A model generated the notes under the pieces. The model made no database searches, was not told the DNA's origin, and was given only the letters and a program-made list of their open reading frames with translations. Positions 1-12,463 of a DNA stretch of 64,000 bases are shown piece after piece. Position numbers and translations under genes: made by a program. Every line of letters starts with the position of its first letter. Position 1 is the first letter of the stretch. The DNA is from Hyperoodon ampullatus (lineage: Eukaryota; Chordata; Mammalia; Artiodactyla; Ziphiidae): assembly GCA_949752795.1 (NCBI GenBank), contig OX457061.1, positions 12,109,492 to 12,173,491 of the forward strand, written 5' to 3'.

Positions 1-400
1 TGCCAACACTGTCAGGGAATGCTGGACGCTATAAGTAGAACTGTGGTCTCTAGAAACCAGATGAAGCTGCTCTGCTGCTAGCACTTGCCAGAATGGATTC
101 TCTGAGGACCCAGCTTCTCTGAGTCATTATTTTTGCATCACCTTCTGGAGGTGGGCTCTGTCTCATGAGGTGGGAGACTCCCTAAACATGGAAAGGGGGT
201 TCAGATGTGGGACTGCTAAAAGTAATGACAAACATATACCCCAAATACCTAACTCCAGAGGTGGTTGTGATTAGATAAAATAATGTCTGTACAGTGTCTA
301 GTACTAGATGCTTCCTACTTAGTAGGTTGTAAATGTTAGTCTGCTTCCCTGTCTGCTGCTTTCCCATCTGTCTTTTTAAGGTAAATTTTTAGTTGAGCTT
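1..400. other. No gene seen
   Basis: Short ORFs only and no splice-bounded coding stretch. No repeat was recognised with confidence. Confidence 0.4.
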
Positions 401-1060
401 TAATAAAACAAAGTACATAAATTGTAAGCATATACAGCTTGATGCATTATCATGAAGTGAATTCATCCTTTTAACATCCAGAAGAAGAAATAGAACATTA
501 CCAGCACCTCAGAAATCTCTCATGTTGCCCCTCCTGGAAACTGCCCACTCCCTCCCAACCCCCTGCCCTGTCAGGTAACCACTATCCTAACTTTGACTAG
601 TTTGCCTGTTTTCAAACTTTATATAATCAAAGCTGTATGTTCTGTTTTGTGTGTGTGATTTCTTTCAGTATTTGTGAGCCACATCCATGTTCTTGTGCAT
701 GGCAGGAGTTGATTTCACATTGTCCCCTTGTATGAATGTAACAGTCTGTTGATGGACATATGGGTTACTTCCAGTTTTTGACTAATACATGTAAGTGCTG
801 CTATGAATATGAACATTCTTGCACATGTCTTTTGGTTTACATATATGCACATTTCTGTGGGTGTGTAACATGGAGTGGAGTTACTGGGTCATGGGTTCTG
901 TGTATGTTCAGCTTTAGGAGAGAATGCCAGAAAGTCTTCTAAAGTAGTTTTCCCACTCTGCACTCCTGTTAGCAGTACATGTGAGTTTCAGTTGGTCACA
1001 TCTATCTTTTTGACGTGTCCTTTCAGTAAGACTTTTTACCCCAGTGTAATATTTGTTTGA
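400..1060 (-). repeat. Ancient L1M/HAL1-like fragment
   Basis: The text resembles the antisense 3' part of old mammalian L1: tgatggacatatgggttacttcc, a tgctatgaatatgaacattc-type block and agttactgggtcatgg, the complement of the ORF2 C-terminus. It is heavily diverged. Edges are approximate. Confidence 0.55.
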
Positions 1061-1735
1061 TTCTACCTAATCTTATGCTTCTCTCTATTATGTTACTAAC
1101 TCTTTGATGTGAGAGTCCATGTTTCATTTATCTCTGTCTTCTTAGTATTAAGTACAGAATATAAGATATACATAGGAAATGCTCAGTGAAAGTTTCATGA
1201 AAAAAGTGAAAAAAGAATATGTCTGTAGGCTGGAATAATCCTGGCATTTTTGATGGGAGAGAGACTTAAGTGATCTGACTGGAATTAGAAAGGGATGGTA
1301 TATTGGAAACAGTGGTGGGATAGGGTGGAATTAAGTCAGGTGGAATCTGATTGGATTCTGTAGGTAATAAATAGCCCTTTTTGGTTCCTGAACTGGGAGA
1401 GAATTAATGAAAGCTGTTTTGTTCTGTGAATGAAGAATTGTGTTTTTCTTTAAAGGTGTGGCCAGCTTTTAGGAAACAGTTACAAAAAAAGATTTGGACC
1501 TGTGATTGGACACAGATTAGACAAGGCATGGGTTGGTGTTTATTTATTTAGCTTTATCTCTTAGATCTTAGTTTCTTTATAAATGGAGCTCACATCTTAT
1601 AAAGATTATAACTAATATAAAAATACGAGTAGATTTTTTTCTTATTCTCTGCATATTATGTGGCAGTCCAAGATTCAGAACTTTTATTTATTTTTTAATT
1701 AAAACAATTCTTTTACTTTCAGATTGAGTTCTTTT
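1061..1735. other. No gene seen
   Basis: AT-rich intronic or intergenic sequence with no exon or clear repeat recognised. Confidence 0.4.
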
Positions 1736-1737
1736 TT

Positions 1738-1925
1738 TTCTTATCTTAAAAAATTTTTTTTTATTGAAATATAGTTGATGTACAATGTTGTGTTACTTTC
1801 AGGTGTACAGCAAAGTGATTCAGTTACACATAACTATCTGTCTATTCTTTTTTAGATTCTTTTCCAGTATAGGTTATTATAATATATTGAGTATAGTTCC
1901 CTGTGCTCTACAGTAGGTCCTTTCA
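1738..1925 (-). mobile_element. 5'-truncated L1 3' end, antisense
   Basis: A T-rich start is followed by attgaaatatagttgatgta, gtgtacagcaaagtgattca and ccctgtgctctacagtaggtcc. This is the reverse complement of a cetartiodactyl L1 3'UTR. Confidence 0.8.
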
Positions 1926-2649
1926 GAACTTTAAAAATGTATGTTGTAGAGTATAACTTATGACAGAGAGGAGATTCAGCTTCTGCCAGTGTAAATCCAT
2001 TTGGAATTTTGACTGACTGTAGTTATCTCCAGAGTGGCTTGCCCACCTTCTCTTCTGCCTTGTTGTTCTTCTACACTAGCACCTTTGTTTTTTTGTGTGT
2101 GTCAGAAATCAAAAATAAAACATTTATAAAGTGGCTTGAAGCTTCTTCCCTCTGAGGGCTTATACCACAGAAGGGAGGGGAAGGGGAAGTGGGGGAGGAA
2201 AGTCTTCTTTGGATAGGAAGGGAAAATAACTACATGGGCTAAGAAGGGAAACTCTTTACAGAAGGGAAAAATAACCTTACAATATGGCTGGCGTTCACCA
2301 CCTTAACCAAGTGATTAAACTTAGGATCACTATCAGGTACTCCCTCACTTGGTACAGTAGAACTACATAACATCACCTCTGGTTGTATTATTGCCAGAAA
2401 TGAGGAAATAATCAGAGAAGTTGTAATGTGGGGTATTTGATAAGACACTTGGCCTAGATTCCTAAAAAAATACTGACATGAAAAACAAAAACAAAGATGA
2501 GACTGGAATATTTTTATAAATCATTTTTTCCCCTCAGTTACTTTGGAAGTTATACCGTCTTTTCCAGTTCTTTTGTTGGTTTTCTTAGAAAATTCAGTCA
2601 TATGTCTTTGACTTATTAGAGTCTATCGTTAGTTGATACCATTACCCTT

Positions 2650-2851
2650 TTTTTTTTTGTGGTACACGGGCCTCTCACTGTTGTGGCCTTTCCCGTTGCG
2701 GAGCACAGGCTCCGGATGCGCAGGCTCAGCGGCCATGGCTCACGAGCCTAACCACTCCGCGGCATATGGGATCTTCCTGGACCGGGGCACGAACCCGTGT
2801 CCCCTGCATCGGCAGGCGGACTCTCAACCACTGCTCCACCAGCGAAGCCCA
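2650..2851 (-). mobile_element. CHR-type tRNA-derived SINE
   Basis: Reverse complement of the cetacean SINE: T-run, ggtacacgggcctctcac, and ccaccagcgaagccc at its 5' end. It is flanked by a target-site duplication, ataccattaccctt, at about 2636-2649 and 2853-2866. Confidence 0.9.
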
Positions 2852-3339
2852 ATACCATTACCCTTTATACTGGCAATGTATGCATCTTAGAACACTTTAA
2901 CTTTCTTTACCCTCATCTCAACTTTTATGCTGTTATAGCTGTATACTTTATTCTGTATATTAAAGCCCCACAAGTCAATAACTGTTAATACTCATTTGGA
3001 TTTACCCATATATATTTATCACTTTCTTTGCTCTTTTCCTCTCTGGATCTCTGATCTTGTGTCTCTGACAATTTTCTTTCTGCTTTAAAGAACAGCCTTT
3101 AGAGTATCTTTTAGTATAGGTCTGCTGGTAGCAAACTCTGTCAGTTTGTTTTTCTGAAAGTGCCTGTATTTGCATTCATTCCTGAAGGATACATTCCTTG
3201 GGTATAGAATTCTGTATTGGAAGTTATTTTCTTTAAGCATATTGAAGATACCATTCCCTGGTTTTCTGGTTTCCATTATAAATATTGAGAGCTGTTAGTC
3301 TGTCTCTCCTTTGAAGGTGATCTGTCTTTTTTTTTTCCT

Positions 3340-3500
3340 CTCATTTAAGTTTTATAACAACCCTGTGAGATGAAGGTTTTATTTTTGTTTGTACAGATGA
3401 GACTAGAGACTCAGGACAACTTGCTAGTATCAAACAGCTAGCAAACGATGGATTAAAACCCAGGTCTGTTGGACATAAACACCTGTACTTTTCCCACTTT
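3340..3500 (-). repeat. MIR SINE fragment
   Basis: Contains ttataacaaccctgtgagat, cagatgagactagagactca and a diverged ...taaaacccaggtctgttgga. This is the complement of the MIR core and 3' part. Confidence 0.7.
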
Positions 3501-4084
3501 GTTTTACTGCCTCTCACTAAATAAGAGTACATATTCATCTATTCAGTGGTATTTATTGAATTTCTGTTATATGTATTGCATATAATACTGTGCTATGGAC
3601 CGAGGTGGATACCAGATTTTGAGACACACTTCTGACCCTTAATTTATAGTTTGGAGAAAAGCATGCCAAAAACATTCAGGTTGCAATATAAGATAGTGTA
3701 TGATTAATAGCTAAAATGGTGATATCCTGCAGTAATTACTGAAAGAGTTTATGCAAAGGGAATTTCACAATTGGCTAGAAGTGTGTCAGAGAGTGTCCTG
3801 TGAAGGGGGTGGATTTGTCTGAACTCTGGGCAGAGGGTGAACTTTGTTGAGGGTGGAGATTGTAGAGGCTGTTTTAGCCAGGGGTAAATCACATGAAAAG
3901 AGGCATGGAAGGCTGAAAGATGGGTTGGGGAAATAGCAGCAGGGTTGATTCGGCTCTAGCTGAAGTTTATAAATGTTGTTGGAGGTAAGGTTTTATGTAA
4001 ATGGTGCCTCACTGGGGAGAACTATGAGGGAGTCATAGTCATAGTCACAGGGAGTCTTTGAAGAGTTGTTTGGGGTGGGGTGAT

Positions 4085-4335
4085 ACAATGAAAGTGGAAA
4101 GTATTACTTAGAGGGTAAGAGCTCGGCTTGACTTCATATTCTAACCTAAATTTCAGCTATGACTCTATCACTTCCTCACTTGTACTTCTGAATAAGTTAA
4201 CTTTTTAAAGTCTGTTTCCCGTGAATTCGAAATAATAATAGTACTTACCTCATAGAGTTGTTGTGATGATTAAATAAAGTAATATGTGCAATGTACTTAA
4301 GACAGTATCTGGAACAGAGTAAACACAATTTAAGT
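4085..4335 (+). repeat. MIR SINE fragment
   Basis: Shows gggtaagagctcggcttgac, then aataataatagtacttacct and catagagttgttgtgatgat, in MIR order, ending with ctggaacagagtaaaca. Confidence 0.75.
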
Positions 4336-4339
4336 GTTA

Positions 4340-5855
4340 GGTGTGATTTTATTATTACTGTTATTATTAAATAAAATTATGCATGTTAGTAACCAGTTCC
4401 TGGCACAGGGTTAATTGCAATTCTAGTCACCAGTAGAATGTGTATAGGATAAATGTTATTAACCAAGTTGTATTTTTATACCTCTGCACCTAGGTATAGG
4501 GAACATAAAACCTTTGAAGTTGTATTAATGTATGTAGATGAGCTATATAATTCACTTAGGTCTTTTTCCCATTGTATCATTTTTGATTACATATTATATA
4601 TCATTCCTAATCCACTCCTGAGTTACTTCATTTTATCATTAAAAATAAGAGTGAAGAAGATATTCTGTGTTAAGAATCTGTCGTCAGAGGAGAGGGAAGG
4701 AGGTAGTGTTAGTTAAATCTCTGATGAAACAGCGTATCATAGAAGGAAGCTATAAAGATGCCATAGCAAAGAAATTGTGCTGTTGCTGAATTTAGAAACA
4801 TTGTCTGTTTAACTTAGTTTCTTCAGGAAATTGTGTGCAACCTGAGGATGCTAACTAAGCTTCCGCTACAGGTATAAAGAATAAAAAAACTGCCTTCTCT
4901 GTTAAAATTTTATTCCGAGGGAAATTGTAAAGCCATTGAAGCATCAGGACTGACAGACTAGAAATGCATTCAAGTGAAGGCTCATTAATCTTTAAGAAGA
5001 AAAGCAAACATGTGTCAGAGAAGCAGTGTGGATTTGCAATATTAAAATGCCAGTGTCTTCAATTATTGTCATAAAGAACAATGGGAAATAATTTAAGAAT
5101 GGACATCACTTACATATTTCTTTTAAGGTTAGAATAGTTACTCATTAAATCAGATGTTTTTAGTGACGATAACCTAACAAGTAGCTAATTGTAATTTTAA
5201 GTGAGGCTTAAGTTTAGTGACTTTATTAAAAATTATGTAGCTATGCATTGATTGGATTGATTTCACTAGAGAAATTGCTCTACAGGTGCTTACAAGTGCT
5301 GTTACTAGTGCTAATTAATAACGATTTGAACCTTTTTCTTTTAATTGGCATTTTTTTAAATAAAAAGAGAATTCCTGTAAAAACTTACATTTTCCCTATT
5401 TTCTGTATTCTTTGTGTTTCTTATAAATTGGCAAGGGACTAACTTTGCATATGGTCTGTTATTTTTGGAATAAGAGACTTTTTTTTCTTCTCTTCTTTCT
5501 GGTCTGCTTCCCTAACCTTTAACCACCCTGTTAACAGATGTTCATTTTATCCTTCTGCTCCGTCATTTTGAATAACTGGTTTTGAAAAAGGCCACCTTCT
5601 AACAGTGACTTAAATTTTCTTACGACAGCATCATTTAGGATTGTATAACTCTTATTCATCATGACAATTTTGATTCTTGAAGTTCATTTTATCTTTTTGG
5701 TTGAGTTCGTATCTGTATATAATACTGGATGGAAAGCCTGTCCTTACATTTTAAGTTATTGGATGATCATCTCTTCCAGACTGCTTAGCTTAATTTTTAG
5801 TTGGTTGACAATACCTTATGAAGCAGATAAAGCAGGTGTCTTTTACTTGAGGGAA
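4340..5855. other. No gene seen
   Basis: AT-rich sequence with scattered short ORFs, none bounded by credible splice sites or resembling a known protein. Confidence 0.4.
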
Positions 5856-5859
5856 CTTT

Positions 5860-6085
5860 AGTGTAGGGATCCACAGATTTAGGTGCACTTAACAGATTTG
5901 GGTTCAAACTATAGATCTGCCTTGCGGTGCTGTTGGACAATTTACTTAACCATCTGAGTCTCAGTTCCTCAACCTTAAAATGGAGACTGATCATATGCTT
6001 TTTTTTTTTTACCTTGTAGGGCTGATGTAAATATTAAAGTACATGATTAGTGTAAAGTGTCTTGTACAGTCTGTGGAACATAGGG
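5860..6085 (+). repeat. MIR SINE fragment
   Basis: Contains gatttgggttcaaactatag, acttaaccatctgagtctca and gtagggctgatgtaaatatt, matching MIR order. A T10 run interrupts it near 6000. Confidence 0.65.
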
Positions 6086-6469
6086 GTCAAAAATAGAGGC
6101 TTAACTGCCAAGGTGATCATTTTACCGGATTGGTCATGTAATTGTGTATGATATAGCAGCAGTGTTTACAATTTATATGAGCAGTTTCCTTAAATGAATT
6201 ATCTGGGAATAAAGCACCTTTAGGATGAATTGTGGTCAGCATTTCAGTTGAAACACACTCTTAAGAGCTTGAATTTGATTCTCAGCAACCAAAGGGTACA
6301 CAGTAGCTGTGATCTTAGCACATACTTGCCTATAGCCTATAGCCTGGTAGAGAGATAGCCCTATGGCAAGTTGTCTGTTATAAGTTATGCGTCTAGCTGT
6401 GCTGCAGCTATGGAGAATGATGAGCTGTTCATATGGCCCACTAGAAGTACCAAGACAGAGTCATAATTG

Positions 6470-6770
6470 GGTCGTTAGTCATTTATTCATTTGACAAATG
6501 TTTGAGAGCTTACTGTCCAGGCACTGTGATATGCACTAGGAATACAGCAGAGGACAAAACACGATATCTGCCTTCAAGGAACATGTAGTTACAAAACTGA
6601 TAAGTGGTGAAACATAAGGCAAAACTGGTGTCATGTAGTGTACTGTAATCAGTCCAAGCTTGGCAAAGGGTTGAGAAGGAGTAGAAGTGGAGGTCAAGAT
6701 TGGGGAAGGCTTCCTACCAGAGGTGCTGTTTAAGCTGAGTGCCTAGTGAGGGTAGAGGGTTTAAGAAGTT
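6470..6770. repeat. Ancient interspersed repeat, family not assigned
   Basis: The segment 'catttattcatttgacaaat...tactgtccaggcactgtgat...ggaacatgtagttac' and the following 'ggcttcctaccagaggtgctgtttaagctga' are wordings found widely in old mammalian repeats of L2 or similar age. Family is uncertain. Confidence 0.45.
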
Positions 6771-7159
6771 AAGGATGGTATTTTGAAAGTTTCATTCCAT
6801 GAGTTCAGCATCTTATTTCTGAGAATAGGTTATTGAGTAAGCATGCTTGAACCTAATTTCCAGCAGAAAAGTGGGAAATCAGATTTCAGAGATCCTTTCT
6901 TTCTTTCCATATTATTGGGCATGGGGAGTAGACCTAACTTTGTGCTCTGGAAAGACAAGAGTCCAGGATCACCCTTGGAAGCTGACGGCCTTCTCTCTCA
7001 CGGAGTTTTAGAACATTACCAGCAATGTATGTATTGAGTTTTTAAAATTTGGTTACAGTAAATATTTGTTGACTGAGTAGCAAATGGGATTGGCATGATC
7101 CTGGTCTGTAGCCCAACTTCAGCCTTAAGATCTGAGAGGCTCAGAGATTGGGTGAGCTA

Positions 7160-7310
7160 GTAGATAGTACTTAGAACATTGGGCTTTGGAATCAGTCAGC
7201 TGACTTAGTAACATTGGTTATTAAACATAAGTAAACATGAATTCCTATCTTGGCTCTGTCACTCACCCTATGGTATTGGGCAGTTAACTTAATGTCTCTG
7301 TTAAGCACTT
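7160..7310 (+). repeat. MIR-like fragment
   Basis: ttgggctttggaatcagtca...cttggctctgtcactcacc...gggcagttaacttaatgtctctg follows the MIR 5' half, with a short non-matching stretch inside. Confidence 0.5.
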
Positions 7311-7411
7311 TAAAGACATTCTTATTTAGTTTGAAAACAGTTCTCGTTGAAGCAGATGGTTCCTCAGGGATGAGAAACCCAAGACTCAGATGAGTTACAT
7401 GCTTATTCTTT

Positions 7412-7476
7412 TATACATATATATGTGTGTGTGTGTGTATGTATAAATGTGTATATATACAAATATATATATATGC
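7412..7476. repeat. TA/TG microsatellite
   Basis: Alternating atacatatatatgtgtgtgt followed by more TA/TG steps; imperfect. Confidence 0.85.
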
Positions 7477-7579
7477 GTATGAGGGAGAATTAGTTTTACA
7501 CTTTGGTTGGGATGAAGGAAGCCTTCCTGGAGAGGTAGCTTTTGAGATCGGTGGGCCTTTTTGGCAGATGCTTTATAGC

Positions 7580-8035
7580 ATAGTGAGTTACAAAGAGCTG
7601 CAGTTCTGTAGACAGGTGGTCTGGTTTGAATCCTGGCTTTGCCACTGACTAGCTGCTTGATCTCAGATAAATTATTTCACTCCTTTGGACTATTGTTTCC
7701 TCTGTAAAATTGATATAGTCGCATCTTCCGCAGAGGGTTTTTCTTTCTTTTTTTTTTAACATCTTTATTGGAGTATAACTGCTTTATAGTGGTGTGTTAG
7801 TTTCTGCTGTATAACACAGTGAATCAGCTATACATATACGTACATCCCCATATCTCCTCCCTCTTGCGTCTCCCTCCCACCCTCCCTATCCCACCCCTCT
7901 AAGTGGTCACAAAGCACCAAGCTGATCTCCCTGTGCTGAGGCAGAGGGTTTTTGAGGATTAAATGAAGTGATGCATGTAAGATGCTTAACCAAGAGCTTG
8001 CCATACAGCAAGCACTTGCTATTATTACTGTGGCA
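7580..8035 (+). repeat. MIR SINE split by an L1 insertion
   Basis: The first half (7580-7729) has ggtttgaatcctggctttgc and agctgcttgatctcagataa. The second half resumes at 7954 with gaggattaaatgaagtgatg. The L1 at 7743-7940 sits between. Confidence 0.7.
7743..7940 (-). mobile_element. L1 3' end, 5' truncated, antisense
   Basis: T-run, then atctttattggagtataact, gtctccctcccaccctccct and gtggtcacaaagcaccaagc: the complement of a young cetacean L1 3' end. The 13-bp duplication gcagagggttttt flanks it at 7730-7742 and 7941-7953. Confidence 0.9.
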
Positions 8036-8139
8036 ACAAGCTCATGGTACTGTATTGCTGTCTCTTGAGTTCAGGACTCACTGTCATTGGTTTGATTGGA
8101 AGGGTAAACTCCCATGTTTATATAACACTGTACTTTTCA

Positions 8140-8470
8140 GAGTACTTCGGCAACTGTTAGTCAGTTGATCCTCACAGTAGCCTTGTGAGGCAGGCATATA
8201 GGGCAAGAGGTATCATTTTTCAGGAAGCAGAATCCACAGGGCCAGGGGAAAGACCTTTATGGCTGTTAGTTGACATTCCAACATTATAGCCCTGGTCTTC
8301 TGACTTACACTCTGCTTCTTTTTCTTTAGTTTTCTGTGAATAGAAGTCATTCAGCAGACCTGAGTTTGCATTTAATCACTGACATTTACTGGTTACATGA
8401 TCTTGTCAGAGTTATTTGAGTCTGTTTTACCGTCTGTCAAGTGATGAAACTTTGAACCACACAGGATTGT
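8140..8470. repeat. Two adjacent MIR fragments in opposite orientation
   Basis: 8140-8310 resembles antisense MIR (gttgatcctcacagtagcct, tgtgaggcaggcatat). 8350-8470 resembles sense MIR (cagacctgagtttgcattta, gttacatgatcttgtcagag). Confidence 0.55.
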
Positions 8471-8520
8471 CTGTCGTGCTAAATTTACTTTGCATAATGC
8501 TTTATAAGAATTGCTTTGTG

Positions 8521-8713
8521 CAAACTACTATATATAAAATAGATAAACAACGAGGTCCTACTGTATAGCACAGGGGACTGTGTTCAATATCTTGTAATAA
8601 CCTATAATGGAAAAGAATATGAAAAAAATATGTATGTATAACTGAATCACTTTTCTGTATACCAGAAACTAACACAACATTGTAAATCAACTCTACTTCA
8701 ATTAAAAAAAAAA
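8521..8713 (+). mobile_element. L1 3' end, sense orientation, with A-tail
   Basis: Reads tactgtatagcacagggga, then actaacacaacattgtaaat, caactctacttcaatt and an A-run. The duplication aagaattgctttgtg is found just before (8507-8520) and after (8714-8728). This is one of few sense-strand L1 pieces in the window. Confidence 0.9.
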
Positions 8714-8729
8714 AGAATTGCTTTGTGTA

Positions 8730-10030
8730 ATGTTGTAGGGGAATGTGTATTAAGATGCAAGTTTATTCACTAATTGGTGTCTTATTTGCCTAGTGATAAT
8801 GCCGGTAAGAAATATTCCTATTTCAGTATTGCCTTTAATGTTCTTATCCTGCTTTTTTGAGGGTAATATCTTTGATAGTGATGTGAGGACTCCATCTTGG
8901 AAAAACCTAGGAGACCTAGGAGTGTTTTGACGGGTTTATAATAACACTTCACAAAATAATTGAATTCATTTTTCACATTATTACTTGCATTGCTTGGTCT
9001 TTCCCTTTTGTTTGTCTCTGTCTCTCTGTTTCCCTTTCTCTCTCTCTCAGCTTAATATTACTCAGATGGTTGAACACTTTAAAGCTTTTCAGCTAATAAT
9101 AAAGTACATCATTTTAGAAGTTTGAAGTTTGTTTCCCACTGGAAATTCACACAAGGGGATGCTTTTTACATATGAAGATCATTCTTCATGAGTGTTTATC
9201 AGTTATTTATATACTGTCTTCCTTGTGAACCTCTGTCAGAGGTAGGCAAATATATAGTTCTGTAAATACCATATTAACTGGAAATTACGAAATGTAGAAA
9301 TTAAGTAGAACAAATTGTTTTTATATTCTTAATTTTTTCTTGAAATATTAAATATATACGTATGCATTTGTCTGTTAAGTGGTTGAGTTAGTTGTTATGA
9401 AAACCCCAATTTTAAGTTTTCTAATAACTGAGAATATCTGCATTAAGGAAGAAATTTTGCATTTTACTTGTTCTTTTTCTGTACAGAAGGTTGGGGAAAA
9501 TTGCTGAGGCTAACTTGAAAGTGTCACTTATGAGTAAGAAGACTCTTTTGAGTTGGCATCTATATTTTAAGAGCTGGTGAGAAACAAGTCATTCTGTGAA
9601 AAGTAAGGATGTTTTCTGTGGATCATGGAAGTTTTGGTTCCCTTTCCAGTATGTAGCAAGCTTAGAGCACTTTACTACATTGCAGTTTCATGAATACTGT
9701 TGTACTGAATATACCATGAGTTGAGGCATAGTATGTGACTTTTACATAATAACAGGCATAATAACTTAGGATGCTATATCAGAAACTCATTTTTTGTTGT
9801 CCACATTAGGAAAATAGCTTAATAACTGTTTATAGCTGAGTGGTTTTGATTTAAATAAAAAAATTATACCCTAATCAGGAAGATCAAAACTCAGTTTAGT
9901 AAAAAATTTAACATAGGCTAAGAAGCTTTTTAAAAAATTGGATAATGTGCACAGAATTGGATAATGGACTAGACATAAACATTGTTTATGATATGCTCTC
10001 ATTTGCCCATGGATAGTCTGTTTTTATATT
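8730..10030. other. No gene seen
   Basis: AT-rich non-coding sequence. No exon or confident repeat was recognised. Confidence 0.4.
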
Positions 10031-10034
10031 ATTT

Positions 10035-11138
10035 TTAAAAATTTAATAAGCTCCTGTGAACCCACCATCAGAACAGAAGCTAGCCCTTAATAACCTACAT
10101 CTTACTTTATAGATTCCCCCAACCGTCCTTATCCCAGTTCCTACCCCCAACAGAATTCACAGCTGGAATTCTGTATTCATCATTCCCTTGCTTTCTGGTT
10201 TTGTATATACCTTTATTGTATTTATGGATTCTTAGACAGTATATCTTTTTATTCTGGTTTTAATTGTACAAAAAAGATATCATTCTATATGTAATCATTT
10301 GGGACATAGTATTTTCACTTAATATTTTCACTTAATATTGTACTGCTAAGATTTATCCATATTGCTGCATGTCACTGTAGTTCCATCACTTTGCTGAATA
10401 ATAATCCATTGCATTAATATAGCATAGTGGTGTATTCATTTATTCTCCTTTGAATGGGCATTTTGCATGTTTTCCAGGATTTTGCTGTTTTGAACAGTTT
10501 TGCTATGAACATGCTAATGTACATGTCTTGTCTCTTGTACATGTGTAAGTTTCTCTTCATGTATGCTTAGGAGTAAAATCCCCGAGTAACAGAGTATGGG
10601 ATTATTCAATTTGTGGAAATTATGCCAAACATTTTTTTCCCAACATCCATCATAAAAGTCCCTATGGATCTATACCCTTTCCAACACGTGGTATTGCCAG
10701 ACTTCTTAATTTTTGCAGCTTTAATGGGTATAAAGTGGTTTTCATTTTTATTGGTCTTGTGGTGTTCCCCCCACCATGAAATGCTTATGACTTTTTTCTG
10801 TCCACCCCCTTTTAGAAAAAGTATTTATTTATTTATTTATTTATTTATTTATTATTTAGCTGCGCCAGGTCTTAGTTACAGCACACGGGATCCTCGTTGC
10901 AGCATGAGGGATCTTTTAGTTGCAGCACACGGGCTGTTAGTTGCGGTATGTGGGATCTAGTTCCCTGACCAGAGATTGAACCCGGGCCCCCTGTTGCATT
11001 GGGAGTCTTAGCCACTGGACTGCCAGGGAAATCCCTCCCCGCTTCTTCTGTGTTGTCTGTGCTTTTCATTTGGATTTTAAGTCATCTTGGTATATTTTTG
11101 CTACTTTTGTTGTATGTATGTTTTCCAGAAGTCTTTTC
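10035..11138 (-). mobile_element. Old L1-like fragment, antisense
   Basis: Diverged text such as ttatccatattgctgcatgt, ccattgcattaatatagcat and aatgggcattttgcatgttt matches the antisense 3' part of an old L1. A SINE interrupts it. A continuation seems to follow the younger L1, near 17655-17780 (gatgaacagaagttctaggt). Confidence 0.6.
10825..11034 (-). mobile_element. CHR-type SINE (older subtype)
   Basis: A (TTTA)n tail, then gctgcgccaggtcttagtta, gatctagttccctgaccaga and ggactgccagggaaatccc: the antisense form of the older cetartiodactyl tRNA-derived SINE. Confidence 0.85.
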
Positions 11139-12051
11139 AATTGTAACTTTTTTTTTATGTCTTTATTGGAGTATGCTTGCTTTACAATGTTGTGTTAATT
11201 TCTGCTGTATAACAAAGTGAATCAGTTATTCGTATACATATATCCCCATATCCCCTCCCTCTCGTGTCTCCCTCCCACCCTCCCTATCCCGCCCCTCTAG
11301 GTGGTTACAAAGCACTGAGCTGATCTCCCTATGCTATGTGGCTGCTTCCCACTAGCTATCTGTTTTCCATTTGGTAGTGTGTATATGTCAGTGCCACTCT
11401 CTCACTTTGTCCCAGCTTACCCTTCCCCCTCCCCATGTTCTCAAGTCCATTCTCTATGTCCACGTCTTTATTCCTGTCCTGCCCCTAGGTTCTCCAGAAC
11501 CTTTTTTTTAAGATGCCATATATATGTGTTAGTATACGGTATTTGTTTTTTTCTTTCTGACTTACTTCACTCTGTATGACAGACTGTAGGTCCATCCACT
11601 TCACTACAGATAACTGTTTCATTTCTTTTTATGGCTGAGTAATATTCCATTGTATATATGTGCCACATCTTCTTTATCCATTCATCTGTTGATGGACACT
11701 TAGGTTGCTTCCATGTCCTGTCTATTGTAAATATTGCTGCAGTGAACATTGTGGTACATGACTCTTTGAATTATGGTTTTCTCAAGGTATATGCCCACTA
11801 GTGGGATTGCTGGGTCGTGTGGTAGTTCTGTTTTTAGTTTTTTAAGGAACCTCCATACTGTTCTCCATAGTGGCTGTACCAATTTGCATTCCCATCAACA
11901 GTGCAGGAGGGTTCCCTTTTCTCCACACCCTCTCCACCATTTATTGTTTGTAGGTTTTTTGATGATGGCCATTCTGACTGGTGTGAGGTGATACCTCACT
12001 GTAGTTTTAATTTGCATTTCTCTAAAGATTAGTGATGTTGAGCATCCTTTC

Positions 12052-12463
12052 TTTTTTTTGAATTTTATTTTATTTATTTTTTTGTACTGCAGGTTCTTAT
12101 TAGTTATCCATTTTATACATATTAGTGTATATATGTCAGTCCCAATCTCCCAATTCATCCCACCACCTCCACCACCACCACCATCACCACTACCACCACT
12201 TTCCCATACGATTTCCCACACCCAATCGTATGGTGTCCATACGATTGTTCCCTGCAGCTGTGTCTCAATTTCTGCCCTGCAAACTGGTTCATCTGTACCA
12301 TTTTTCTAGATTCCACATATATGCGTTAATATACGATATTTGTTTTTCTTTTTCTGACTTACTTCACTCTGTATGACAGTCTCTAGATTCATCCACGTCT
12401 CTACAAATGACCCAATTTCATTCCTTTTTATGGCTGAGTAATATTCCACTGTATGTATGTACC
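12052..12463 (-). mobile_element. Second L1 3' fragment nested in the larger L1
   Basis: A T-rich start and a different 3'UTR (gtactgcaggttcttattag, then a CAC-rich stretch near 12165-12200) run into ORF2 C-terminal sequence. A perfect 20-bp duplication, gtgatgttgagcatcctttc, lies at 12032-12051 and 12464-12483. The host ORF2 text resumes exactly after it. Confidence 0.93.

Noticed and set aside
10309..10338. Short tandem duplication attttcacttaat
   Set aside because: Two copies of 14 bases within an old L1. Ordinary slippage.
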